Assembly (NCBI GenBank): GCA_019359315.1 | Contig: JAHHHO010000058.1 | Coordinates: 1-33,304 of the forward strand | Source of the DNA: Myxacorys californica WJT36-NPBG1 | GTDB taxonomy: Bacteria; Cyanobacteriota; Cyanobacteriia; Leptolyngbyales; Leptolyngbyaceae | DNA length: 33,304 nucleotides | Direction of reading: 5' to 3' | Shown: in pieces, positions 7,579 to 15,900 of the stretch | How the letters are laid out: every line of letters begins with the position of its first letter | Position numbering within the stretch: the first letter of the stretch is position 1 | The notes under the pieces: model-generated | Seen by the model: the letters and a program-made list of their open reading frames with translations, nothing else | Told to the model about the DNA's origin: nothing | The model's database searches: none | Program-made: the position numbers and the translations under genes

Positions 7579-7914
7579 TTCACGGTGTCCAGCAGTTGGC
7601 GTTCACCACAGTTATTCAATGTGAAAAATGAGACTCCAGGAAGGATGGGCAACATTCTACACTTAACCTTGTACAATCTTGCTCCCATCCTAGGCCGCCT
7701 CATTAACAATTTACTCATTAAGGAGTTACTGGGATGAGGAACAGAAGCGTGAAGACGGCTCGAATAGTATGGCTGCGATCGCTGGCTTCTCCTTGAGCTT
7801 ACAGCACTCACCGAGTTGAACTGCTCAGTTTAGAGACTGAAAAATTGAGCGAACCTATTGCTAGCTTAAGTCAGAAGGTGCGTTATCGCGGGTAACGCAC
7901 CTAAATCATTGCGG
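7579..7914. other. 336-base gap: promoter region of the FHA-PrsW gene plus a terminator
   Basis: No gene seen. The open frames here lack a ribosome site and read as noise. The part nearest 7914 holds the terminator hairpin described separately, and the part near 7579 should carry the promoter of the minus-strand FHA-PrsW gene. Confidence 0.5.
7876..7902 (-). terminator. hairpin terminator after the hemerythrin-type gene
   Basis: AGGTGCGTTA and TAACGCACCT form a perfect 10-bp stem around TCGCGGG, 12 bases beyond the minus-strand stop at 7915. There is no T-run. Confidence 0.65.
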
Positions 7915-8961
7915 TTACTGCATTGATGCTGACATTTCTTGCTGAACTTTACTCTTCGCCGCTTTGAATTCCGTCGCCATTTGCTCTTTTTGTTCGCTAC
8001 TACAATTCTTGTCGATCGCCGCAAACATGGTGCTTTCTTCTTGACGAATGTGATCGCCTAAGTGATCCATAAGATCTTTAATTTTTGAGCGGAACTGATC
8101 GGCAGAGGCAGGATCCATTGCCTTGATTTCATCAAGCATGGGTCGCCATTCGGCTTGCTCATCGTACAATTCCTGAGTGTTATCGTCACCATAGAACGAT
8201 CGAATTCTTGGATAGACCACTTCTTCTTCGGCTTGAGCGTGTGCCAGTATATCTTTATAGAGTTGCCCAAAATATTCTTGCAACTTTTGCGGATCTTTTG
8301 TTGCGCCAATTTCAGTGAAGATCGTATTCACTTTATTATGATCCAGCCGAATCAAGGTCTGGATGTTCATATCTTCTTTGTCAGTGTTCTGAGTCAGCAC
8401 ACTGCCCGCAACGCCGGATAGTGCTGCGATCGAGTCTTGCACACGTGCCCACAGACCTTGATCAGCATCTTGCCCAGTCATTTCCCGCACACCCACCTGT
8501 TCGAGGATGCCTTTGAGTTGTTCTTGATGGGCGCGACCCTCAAAGTTGACGGTGTTCAACGGTGCGATCGCTACTTCAATATCTGCTCCGACTTTCTGAG
8601 CCGCTTTGTGAATCGTGATACCACTCATGGCTTGACCATGCTTCACCAGTTCATGGTGAATCAGTTTTTGGTAGAACGTAAACTCATCGCTAGACATCAT
8701 TTGCTCGAACTGCGGAATATAAGTCTTGGTGGCAGGACTTGGTTCAGTTTGAATGCCATATTGCACAATTACCGTGTCGACAATGCCCAAGTTTTTCTGG
8801 TCATCTTCCAGCATTGTTTGCAAGCGCTCGCGAACATCGGGGTACGGGCAAGCATCAATTAATTTTTGATCATTCGAGAGAATTGCACTTTGAAAGGCTC
8901 TCAGATCGGCTAATCGTTCACCGATCATCATCCGCTTTGTATCGTCTAGTGTTGTCACCAT
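7915..8961 (-). CDS. hemerythrin HHE-domain protein with ferritin-like N-terminal half
   Basis: The product has 348 residues and is all-helical. The C-terminal half (about 200-320) is a hemerythrin HHE bundle. IRLDHNKV (His208), HAQAEEEVVYPR (His241, Glu245/246), DHLGDHIRQEE (His300, His304, Glu308) give the non-haem diiron ligands. The N-terminal half (1-165) is a second helical bundle with its own His/Glu-rich helix IHHELVKHGQ and a YQKLIHHE segment, like the DUF892/DUF2383-type four-helix proteins, possibly metal binding. Such proteins bind O2 or NO or sense iron and oxidative stress. ATG at 8961 is preceded by AGGAGAACTAACC, a strong ribosome site. It is followed by its own hairpin terminator, so it is probably monocistronic. 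Confidence 0.85.
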   Translation of the reverse strand: MVTTLDDTKRMMIGERLADLRAFQSAILSNDQKLIDACPYPDVRERLQTMLEDDQKNLGIVDTVIVQYGIQTEPSPATKTYIPQFEQMMSSDEFTFYQKLIHHELVKHGQAMSGITIHKAAQKVGADIEVAIAPLNTVNFEGRAHQEQLKGILEQVGVREMTGQDADQGLWARVQDSIAALSGVAGSVLTQNTDKEDMNIQTLIRLDHNKVNTIFTEIGATKDPQKLQEYFGQLYKDILAHAQAEEEVVYPRIRSFYGDDNTQELYDEQAEWRPMLDEIKAMDPASADQFRSKIKDLMDHLGDHIRQEESTMFAAIDKNCSSEQKEQMATEFKAAKSKVQQEMSASMQ

Positions 8962-9254
8962 GGTTAGTTCTCCTAATAGGTAAATTATTTTTTAACAACA
9001 TCTAATCCAGTCAAAGAGCGACAAGATTAAGTTCCTATAATTTTGAATAGGACTGCGGTTTCCTCCACCCAACTCTAGTTAGATGTTTGGCTTAACTCTT
9101 CTTATCTCTTGGCTTAACTCTATAGACTTATACAAGGTGAGTTGTCAGTGGATGCCCATCCTGAGAGTGAGGAATGCTTAGAGTTTAATTTCTAACATTG
9201 ATGCTGACAGAGAGGAGCAGCACAGATGTAATTTGAAATTGGGAAAGCAGGGAT

Positions 9255-9731
9255 ATGAAACCTTGGATGATCATCGCCAGTGTTGCCTTTTTGGTTTCGC
9301 TTGGAAGCCTTTTAATTCGACCGCGCCAAGATCTGCGGTGGGTGAAACGGTTAGACCTTCCTCGCTGGTTAGCGATGATTCAACCGCTGATTCCATTGAT
9401 TTGGACGATCGCGTTCACCTGTGGTGCATGGTCTGCTGCTTTGGTGTGGCACAACGAACCGGGAACGCTCAAAACCTGGCTGCTTATGGGCATATATTTG
9501 CTGGTTGAAATTGTCACGGTTTCCTACATTCCCTTGACGCTACGACTGCGGAGCTTAGCGATCGGAACAATCATCGGTGGATTGGGGGCGGTTTTAGGAA
9601 TTTTGCTCGCGATCGCGGTGTCTTTTACATCAGTGCAAGCGGCCTTGCTTCTTCTGCCTTACATTTTTTGGAGTCCGATTGGAACTTACGCAACCCAAGA
9701 AATGATTGATCTCAATCCAGAAGCAATTTAG
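9255..9731 (+). CDS. TspO/MBR-family integral membrane protein
   Basis: The product has 158 residues with five predicted transmembrane helices. Trp-rich segments WVKRLDLPRWLAMIQPLIPL and WTIAFTCGAWSAALVW match the first loop and helix of TspO (tryptophan-rich sensory protein). The end LLPYIFWSPIGTYATQEM matches the family's fifth helix 'LLPYLLW...TY'. Bacterial TspO binds tetrapyrroles and responds to oxidative or osmotic stress. This is a divergent cyanobacterial form, 158 residues like the family norm. ATG at 9255 has a modest AGGG four bases upstream. The flanking intergenic regions make it a single-gene unit. Confidence 0.75.
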   Translation: MKPWMIIASVAFLVSLGSLLIRPRQDLRWVKRLDLPRWLAMIQPLIPLIWTIAFTCGAWSAALVWHNEPGTLKTWLLMGIYLLVEIVTVSYIPLTLRLRSLAIGTIIGGLGAVLGILLAIAVSFTSVQAALLLLPYIFWSPIGTYATQEMIDLNPEAI

Positions 9732-10133
9732 TTGTTCAGATTAGAAACGGCTAAATGAATAACTGCGCTGCTGTGAAGATATATTTCACCAGAACAAGCT
9801 TAAGAACATTGGGTAGAATAATTCAGATGACAACGTTGTATTCGGCATTGCTGTGAAACTTGCAACGCTGGAGATGTTAGCAGAAGTCTTAGGCTAGGCT
9901 TTGTGTCAGTGAGTAAGTTCGTGACCAAAAAGTAGGATATTGAGATCTCCGAGTTCTTCGGGAACTCGGAGATTTTTGGCTGATGTTCTAGACGTGAGAA
10001 TCTAAACGTGAGAATTGTTGAAGGGATAATAGGGTAGTAGCTCATGCCTCTTCTAGTCATTGATTCTAGAGTTGTTGAACTGACCGTATCCGGTCTGTCG
10101 CGTTTTAGGGCACAACCAGTTTTTGCAACAGAA
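9732..10133. other. 402-base gap with terminator and possible small RNA
   Basis: No protein gene is supported. A first-class terminator sits at 9945-9977, more than 210 bases after the tspO stop, leaving room for a long 3' UTR or an independent small RNA ending at that terminator. The rest (9978-10133) shows only a weak GACCG/CGGTC hairpin near 10083-10096. Confidence 0.45.
9945..9977 (+). terminator. rho-independent terminator
   Basis: ATCTCCGAGTTC pairs perfectly with GAACTCGGAGAT (12 bp) around a TTCGG loop and runs into TTTT. It reads on the plus strand and could end the tspO transcript or a small RNA that starts after 9731. Confidence 0.85.
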
Positions 10134-11255
10134 TCAACGTAAATCCAACCAAACCTGTGCTGGGATCTCTTCTAACTCCGAAGAAAGCGGAAACGTTCCG
10201 GGTGAAAAATCGTTAGAAACTAATTGCTCTAGCAAAATAAGTGCTTCTGCAAATAGAAATTCAACAATTTCATCAGGAACACTACTACCCACAAAGTTAA
10301 CAGGGTAACCCTGATTCACCAGATAGAGAATGCGATTTGGGAGATGGTAAGCTTGCACATGGGGATGGACAAACTCAGTCCATTGCGCCTGAGTATGTAA
10401 GTAGTCTAGATCAATCTCGATTTTCTTTGAACTGGCGCTGACCAGAATAGTGCGATCGCTCAACCGATCAATCACCTCTGGCGTAATCGAACATACCCCC
10501 GACGCACCAATCACGATCGAAGCCCGCTCGAAGGTATCCAGTTCATCTTGTAATAGGAAGCCGTCCAACTTCAGGGCTACCTTTTTAATTACATCCACAT
10601 CGTGTGCGGCAACGACGACGTTTTTTGCTCGTAGACTGCGGCATACTCCACGCCCGACCCAGCCATAGCCATTGACGAGAGCTAAACGCCCTGCGATCGC
10701 ATAGCCAATCTCACGCAAAATTGTATCTAGAGACAGCACGACTGCATCTCCGACATAATCGCCTTCAATCTCCTTCAGTCTTGTCTCAGCACAGTTCAAC
10801 TGAGGAATTAAAAGATTATCAATACGCTGTGCTGCCCATACTCCTTGCTTTGTAATTTCAACACTTCCTCGAACAAGGTTCGAGTATTCCCGATAGTGAT
10901 TATGGAAACATGTGATAGCATAACCACCCACCTCGTGGAGAAGCAGTTGATGATCTGCTTGACGACACCGCTCAAGGCTATCTTTCAATTCAGTCTGAAT
11001 AGTTGCTTCCAACTCGTGGAATCCTGGTGTCAATACTCGAATTCCGTGATCTTGCAACGCTTTCACAACTTGTTTCTTGCCAGAGTAGCTAATGCCAATC
11101 ACAACGTCAATCGGAAAAAACTGGTGAGAGGTCAGCAGCAACCGCAGCGTATCTTCATAGAGGTGCTGCACCACAAATTGGCGACAGTTAGGATGAGGTT
11201 TGATGCCTACTCGTCGAGCGACCTCACCCAAAAAATCGGGATGGAAAGTATTCAT
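10134..11255 (-). CDS. S-adenosylhomocysteine-hydrolase-like NAD-binding protein
   Basis: I choose ATG at 11255 (373 residues) because AAGGAT lies five bases before it; the frame extends 17 codons further with no such site. The NAD-binding core VNGYGWVGRGVCRSLRAKN aligns with the GYGDVGKG region of adenosylhomocysteinase, and GSVEITKQGVWA matches its G-x-x-E-E-T-T-x-G segment. A Lys in TRLKEIEG sits where the catalytic Lys is expected, but the paired Asp is not obvious, and the N-terminal third lacks the usual substrate His motif (GISYSGKKQVVKALQD instead). The C-terminus is shorter than in true SAHH. So it is a divergent homologue that may hydrolyse or bind another adenosyl compound. A methyltransferase gene precedes it in the same direction. 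Confidence 0.7.
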   Translation of the reverse strand: MNTFHPDFLGEVARRVGIKPHPNCRQFVVQHLYEDTLRLLLTSHQFFPIDVVIGISYSGKKQVVKALQDHGIRVLTPGFHELEATIQTELKDSLERCRQADHQLLLHEVGGYAITCFHNHYREYSNLVRGSVEITKQGVWAAQRIDNLLIPQLNCAETRLKEIEGDYVGDAVVLSLDTILREIGYAIAGRLALVNGYGWVGRGVCRSLRAKNVVVAAHDVDVIKKVALKLDGFLLQDELDTFERASIVIGASGVCSITPEVIDRLSDRTILVSASSKKIEIDLDYLHTQAQWTEFVHPHVQAYHLPNRILYLVNQGYPVNFVGSSVPDEIVEFLFAEALILLEQLVSNDFSPGTFPLSSELEEIPAQVWLDLR

Positions 11256-11315
11256 TGTGCATCCTTGTGATTTGTTCCACAGTTGATTCTTGTGCGCCAA
11301 GCACATAGAAATTAA

Positions 11316-11351
11316 GTTTCAACTTCAAATTGCATCATTTGAAGTTGAAAC
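11316..11351 (-). terminator. perfect 14-bp hairpin between methyltransferase and SAHH-like gene
   Basis: GTTTCAACTTCAAA and TTTGAAGTTGAAAC form a perfect stem around eight bases. On the minus strand it follows the methyltransferase stop (11374) by 22 bases, and TTAATTTC comes after it. It could be a leaky terminator setting the ratio of the two genes, or a regulatory stem. Confidence 0.55.
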
Positions 11352-11373
11352 AGTTCAAAGCTAAGGTTTAGGA

Positions 11374-12237
11374 CTAGGAATTAGAGTGAGGCACTTCGCA
11401 AACAAACAGAACATCGTTTGTCCACTGCCTAAAAAATGGTAGTCCACCGAGCAAATGACTGAGATGCCAATCTAAAACACGTAGAAATGGCTGTTCTAGG
11501 GTCTTCTCGCGCAGTTGCTTAAACAGACGCATGAGGAAGGGGATCTTTTCATAGCGGCGGTGGAACATCACCAGGTAAGGAATGACCGAAATCAATCCAA
11601 CCCCATGGCTCTTATGAACCTTCAGTTCACGACTTAGAAGGTTATACCATTCGTCTTGACGTAACCGAATCTTGTGTTCTTTGTAATGCAAATGCTTGAA
11701 TTTGAATCGGTCTAACCGATACATCTGCGGAATGGTAACAACAACAAGCCCGCCTGGTGGCAAAATTGAACAACACGCTTCAAGGATCTGGAGAATATCG
11801 ATTTCGAGTCCGTCAAGATGTTCCAAAACATCTAGCAGAAAAATGACGTTGGGCTGCCACGGAAGCTTTGAAATGATTTGATTGGATTCTCGAATGTCTG
11901 CCAAGATGTCAGGTGAAAACGGGGATTCATAGTCCACGCCACAGTATTGAAAATCGACATCCAAATTAGACAGGTAGCGTAGCGCAATTTTGTCAGCGCA
12001 ACCTAGATCAAGGATGCGGGGACGTTCAATGTTGGCTTCCTGCAAAGCTTTGGCAATCAGCCGAAACTTAACGTAATTGAACAAGTTTTCATCCTTAGCC
12101 GACAGAAGGCGATCGACTAGATAGGAAGAATGAGCCGTTCTCGTAGACAATACCATACGTGTTTTTACCTGTAAATGTTGCTTGACTGATACCATTTGAA
12201 GCACTTCAGCAACTCGGTAACCGCGCGAATTTCTCAT
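11374..12237 (-). CDS. class I SAM-dependent methyltransferase
   Basis: The product has 287 residues. Motif I ILDLGCADKIA (about residues 75-85), an acidic strand end CGVDYES, and motif VIFLLDVLEHLDG (about 131-143) show a methyltransferase of the type with DVLEH, followed by GGLVVVTIPQ. Residues 150-280 are a basic, aromatic-rich C-terminal extension (RLDRFKFKHLHYKEHK) often seen in enzymes acting on lipids, quinones or glycans. Substrate unknown. ATG at 12237 follows GAGGCGT, a fair ribosome site. The SAHH-like gene lies 118 bases downstream, a natural pairing since SAH is the methyltransferase by-product. Confidence 0.8.
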   Translation of the reverse strand: MRNSRGYRVAEVLQMVSVKQHLQVKTRMVLSTRTAHSSYLVDRLLSAKDENLFNYVKFRLIAKALQEANIERPRILDLGCADKIALRYLSNLDVDFQYCGVDYESPFSPDILADIRESNQIISKLPWQPNVIFLLDVLEHLDGLEIDILQILEACCSILPPGGLVVVTIPQMYRLDRFKFKHLHYKEHKIRLRQDEWYNLLSRELKVHKSHGVGLISVIPYLVMFHRRYEKIPFLMRLFKQLREKTLEQPFLRVLDWHLSHLLGGLPFFRQWTNDVLFVCEVPHSNS

Positions 12238-12982
12238 ACGCCTCTTTCACGCACTTGACAAAGCCGTGTAGGAAAGTATTAATTTCGCGAAAACCTTATT
12301 TGAGAGGTGCCTTACGGAGCGTGCTTAGTCTTACAGAGCGTGCTTAGTCCTACGGAACGTACTTACGGAGGAATCTAAAATTAGGATTAAGAAAACTAAG
12401 AACACTGAAGCTGTTCGATAGAATAACCTACTCACCTGTTAGGCTATAGCGAGATTTCTCGGAGAGCGTTATTCGCGTAAATTCACTGAAAATTGCAGCG
12501 AAATAAGGTTTTTTCCTAAATTTGATTTAAGAATACGTAGATTTATTTCAAATTTTTAGGAAGACTTCACTGTTTTAAATGTTACTTACAACTATCAAGT
12601 AATATCCGTTTTATTACTCAGAAAAGAATTGCAGATATTCTCCATTAGCCTAATAAAACTGGGCCTGAGGGTTAAACGGAGAGTTTGAGCAGGATTTGCA
12701 CGTTGTTATATAAAGCACTGAATAAACTGCTTAAATACGGATAAAAAATCGAGTTTTCATTCTTAAAGAACCGATGTGTTCAGCATCTATGTGAAATTAC
12801 AGAATTTTCTCGTTTATATGTTCAATTTTATTAAGTAGCTTCAGTGTAATTACGAATTTTATAAAATCTTTAATAATATAGTCATGCTTTACTGACAAAT
12901 CTATCCCTCAAGACAGATGAAACCGCCCCGAAGCTGGGAAGACTAGCGCAGTTAACTAGCTATACTTAGTCATTAAGGGATC
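12238..12982. other. 745-base regulatory gap between divergent genes
   Basis: No gene is supported. It holds a triple 19-base tandem repeat at 12312-12368 and an imperfect A/T-rich inverted repeat TTCCTAAATTTGA / TCAAATTTTTAGGAA at about 12513-12564. The last 350 bases are A/T-rich leader for the giant kinase gene. Promoters for both flanking genes must lie here. Confidence 0.5.
12312..12368. repeat. three tandem copies of a 19-bp unit
   Basis: TTACGGAGCGTGCTTAGTC, TTACAGAGCGTGCTTAGTC (one change) and a diverged CTACGGAACGTACTTACGG follow head to tail. They lie between divergent genes and could be protein-binding sites or slippage repeats. Confidence 0.7.
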
Positions 12983-15900
12983 ATGATGAAGCAGATTCGG
13001 ATCCAGGGGTATCAAATTCGAGAAACGATCTACGACGGTTCTAGAACTCTCGTTTATTCCGGCTATCAGGAATCGAATCAACGGGCTGTTGTGATCAAGC
13101 TACTCAAAAACCCTTATCCCAGCTTCACAGAACTGTTGCAGTTCAAGAATCAGTACACCCTGATCCGACAGCTTGATTCACCAGGAGTGGTGCGTCCTTA
13201 CAGTCTGGAGCCTTACCACAATGGGTTTGCTCTGGTGATGGAGGACTTTGGCGGAATTTCGCTAAAGGAGTATAGTCCTATCAAGAACCGAGGTGGTAGA
13301 GAGCCGGGAAGCGTAGAGTTTCTGGCGGAATTTCTGCGGATTGCGATCGCCCTTGCTGATATTCTCGATCGGCTTTATCACCATCGCATCATTCACAAAG
13401 ACATCAAGCCTGCCAACATTTTGGTCAATCCCACCACTGGGCAAGTCAAGTTGATTGACTTTAGCGTGGCGTCCCGGTTGCCGCGTGAAACGCAAACCCT
13501 CACTAGCCCAAACGTTTTAGAAGGCACACTGGCCTATCTCTCGCCCGAACAGACAGGGCGCATGAATCGGGGGATTGACTACCGCACCGATTTCTACTCT
13601 CTGGGCATTACCTGCTTTGAACTACTGACGGGTCGGTTGCCCTTCAACTCAGATGATCCGATGGAGTTGGTACACTGTCATATTGCTAAACAGCCTCCGA
13701 CGGTTCATCAACTTAATGCCTCTATTCCATTAATGGTTTCAGCCATTGTCAGCAAACTGATGTCAAAGAATGCAGAAGACCGATATCAGAGCGCTCTGGG
13801 CTTAAAGCATGATTTGGAGATCTGTTTGCACCAGTGGCAAGATCACGGCACAATTGCTCTCTTTCCATTGGGACAGCGAGACATCTCAAATCACTTCATC
13901 ATTCCCGAAAAACTTTACGGTCGAGAGCAAGAAGTTGCCGAGTTGTTAGCCGCATTTGAGCGAGTGACACAGAGCCAGGAGTCAGAGACGTCTTGCTCTT
14001 TGCCCCCTACGTCCCATTCCTCAAGAAGCGAACTCGTCCTCGTTGCGGGCTTCTCTGGTATTGGCAAGACTGCTGTAGTCAACGAAGTTCACAAGCCCAT
14101 TCTGCGGCAACGAGGCTACTTTATTAGAGGTAAGTTTGACCAGTTCCAGCGCAACATTCCCCTTTCCGCTTTTGTGCAGGCATTTCGCGATCTGACAGGG
14201 CAATTGTTAACTGAAAGCGATGCTCAGGTAGAACGGTGGAAACTCAAAATCTTGAAAGCGTTGGGCGAAAATGCTCAAGTGATCACTGAGGTTATTCCAG
14301 AGCTAGAGCGCATCATTGGTGAGCAAGCCCCTGCTCCAGAATTGGCGAACAGTGCAGTGCAGAACCGCTTCAATGTTCTGTTCCAAAAGTTCATCCAAGT
14401 CTTTACAACACCCGACCATCCCTTGGTGATTTTTCTCGATGACTTGCAGTGGGCAGATGCAGCATCGCTCAAGCTGATGCGACTGCTCATGAGTGGTACT
14501 GAAAGCCACGATTTACTAGTCATTGGAGCCTACCGCGATAACGAAGTTTCCCCTAGCCATCCACTGATCCTGTCAGTGGATGAGATCTGCGAAGCCGGGA
14601 CGCCTGTCACTACGATCGCTCTAGCACCTTTGACTCCAGCACATGTCAATCGTCTGATGGCAGATACCCTTAATTACACGTCAGCAGAAGCACAACCTCT
14701 CAGTGAACTGATCTATCGCAAAACCAGCGGCAATCCCTTCTTCACGACCCAATTCCTCAAATCTCTGCATGAGGACGGTCTGATTGCCTTTGACGTTAGG
14801 ACTGGGAAGTGGCAATCTAACCTAGAGCAAATCAAGATCCTGTCCCTAGACGCTGACATTGTGGAGTTTATGCGGCTTCAGTTGCAGAAGTTGCCCGATG
14901 CTACTCAAACTGTCCTCAAGCTGGCGGCATGTATCGGCAACCAGTTTGATCTAGCGACCCTATCTGTTGTCTGTGAGCGATCGCCCAACGATATTGCCAG
15001 AGATCTATGGGCTGCCTTGCAGGAAGGATTCCTCTTGCCAACTGGGGATGAGTACAAGATGTTTCACGATGGCGATGAGGGTTCCTTAATTATCGGTAGC
15101 CAGGACGCATCCAACCAATCACCCAGTTACAAATTTTTCCACGATCGCGTTCAACAAGCAGCGTATCTGCTCATTCCCGATGAGCAGAAACAGGCAACTC
15201 ATTTCCGGATTGGTCAACTGCTGAATCAGATTGCTGAGGAGAGAGATGAGAAACTCTTTGAGATTGTTAATCAACTAAACTTAGGTGCAGCGTTAATTAG
15301 CGACGCGACCGAGCAGCAGGAGCTAGTGCGACTTAACCTACAGGCAGGACGCAAAGCAGTGGCGGCAGCAGCATACAGTGCAGCATCTGGGTATTTCACC
15401 ATTGGGCGGAACCTGCTGTCAACGGATGCTTGGGAGCAAGAATATGAGCTAACACTGATGCTCTATTCAGAAGCAGTAGAGGTGGCTTACCTCAACGGTG
15501 AACTGGAGCAGATGGATCAACTGACGGAGCAGGTGTTGCAGAAAGCCAAAACCTTGCTGGATCAGATTCAGGTTTATGAGATCAAAATCCAAGCAAACAT
15601 TGCTCAGAATCGACTAGCAGAGGCATTGGCACTCGCTTTATCGGTGCTGCGCCTGCTGGAGGTTGATCTGCCAACGGCTCCTACCGCATCGGATACTGAA
15701 CATGCTCTGCAACACATCCAAACGGCGTTAGCCGAACGAGGGCCTGATGCACTAATCCATCTACCTCTGATGCAACTGCCTGAGAAACTGGCAGCAATGC
15801 GAATCCTAGCGACGCTGATCTCAATTACGTTCGTGTGTTATCCGCCCCTGCTGCCCTTAGTGATTTGTGAGAAAGTAAACCTGTCTCTGAAGTATGGAAA

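Noticed and set aside
12905-12960. Riboswitch-like words (GAAACCGCCCCGAAGCTGGG) before the hybrid kinase
   Set aside because: The segment is too short and I could not build a known riboswitch consensus from it.
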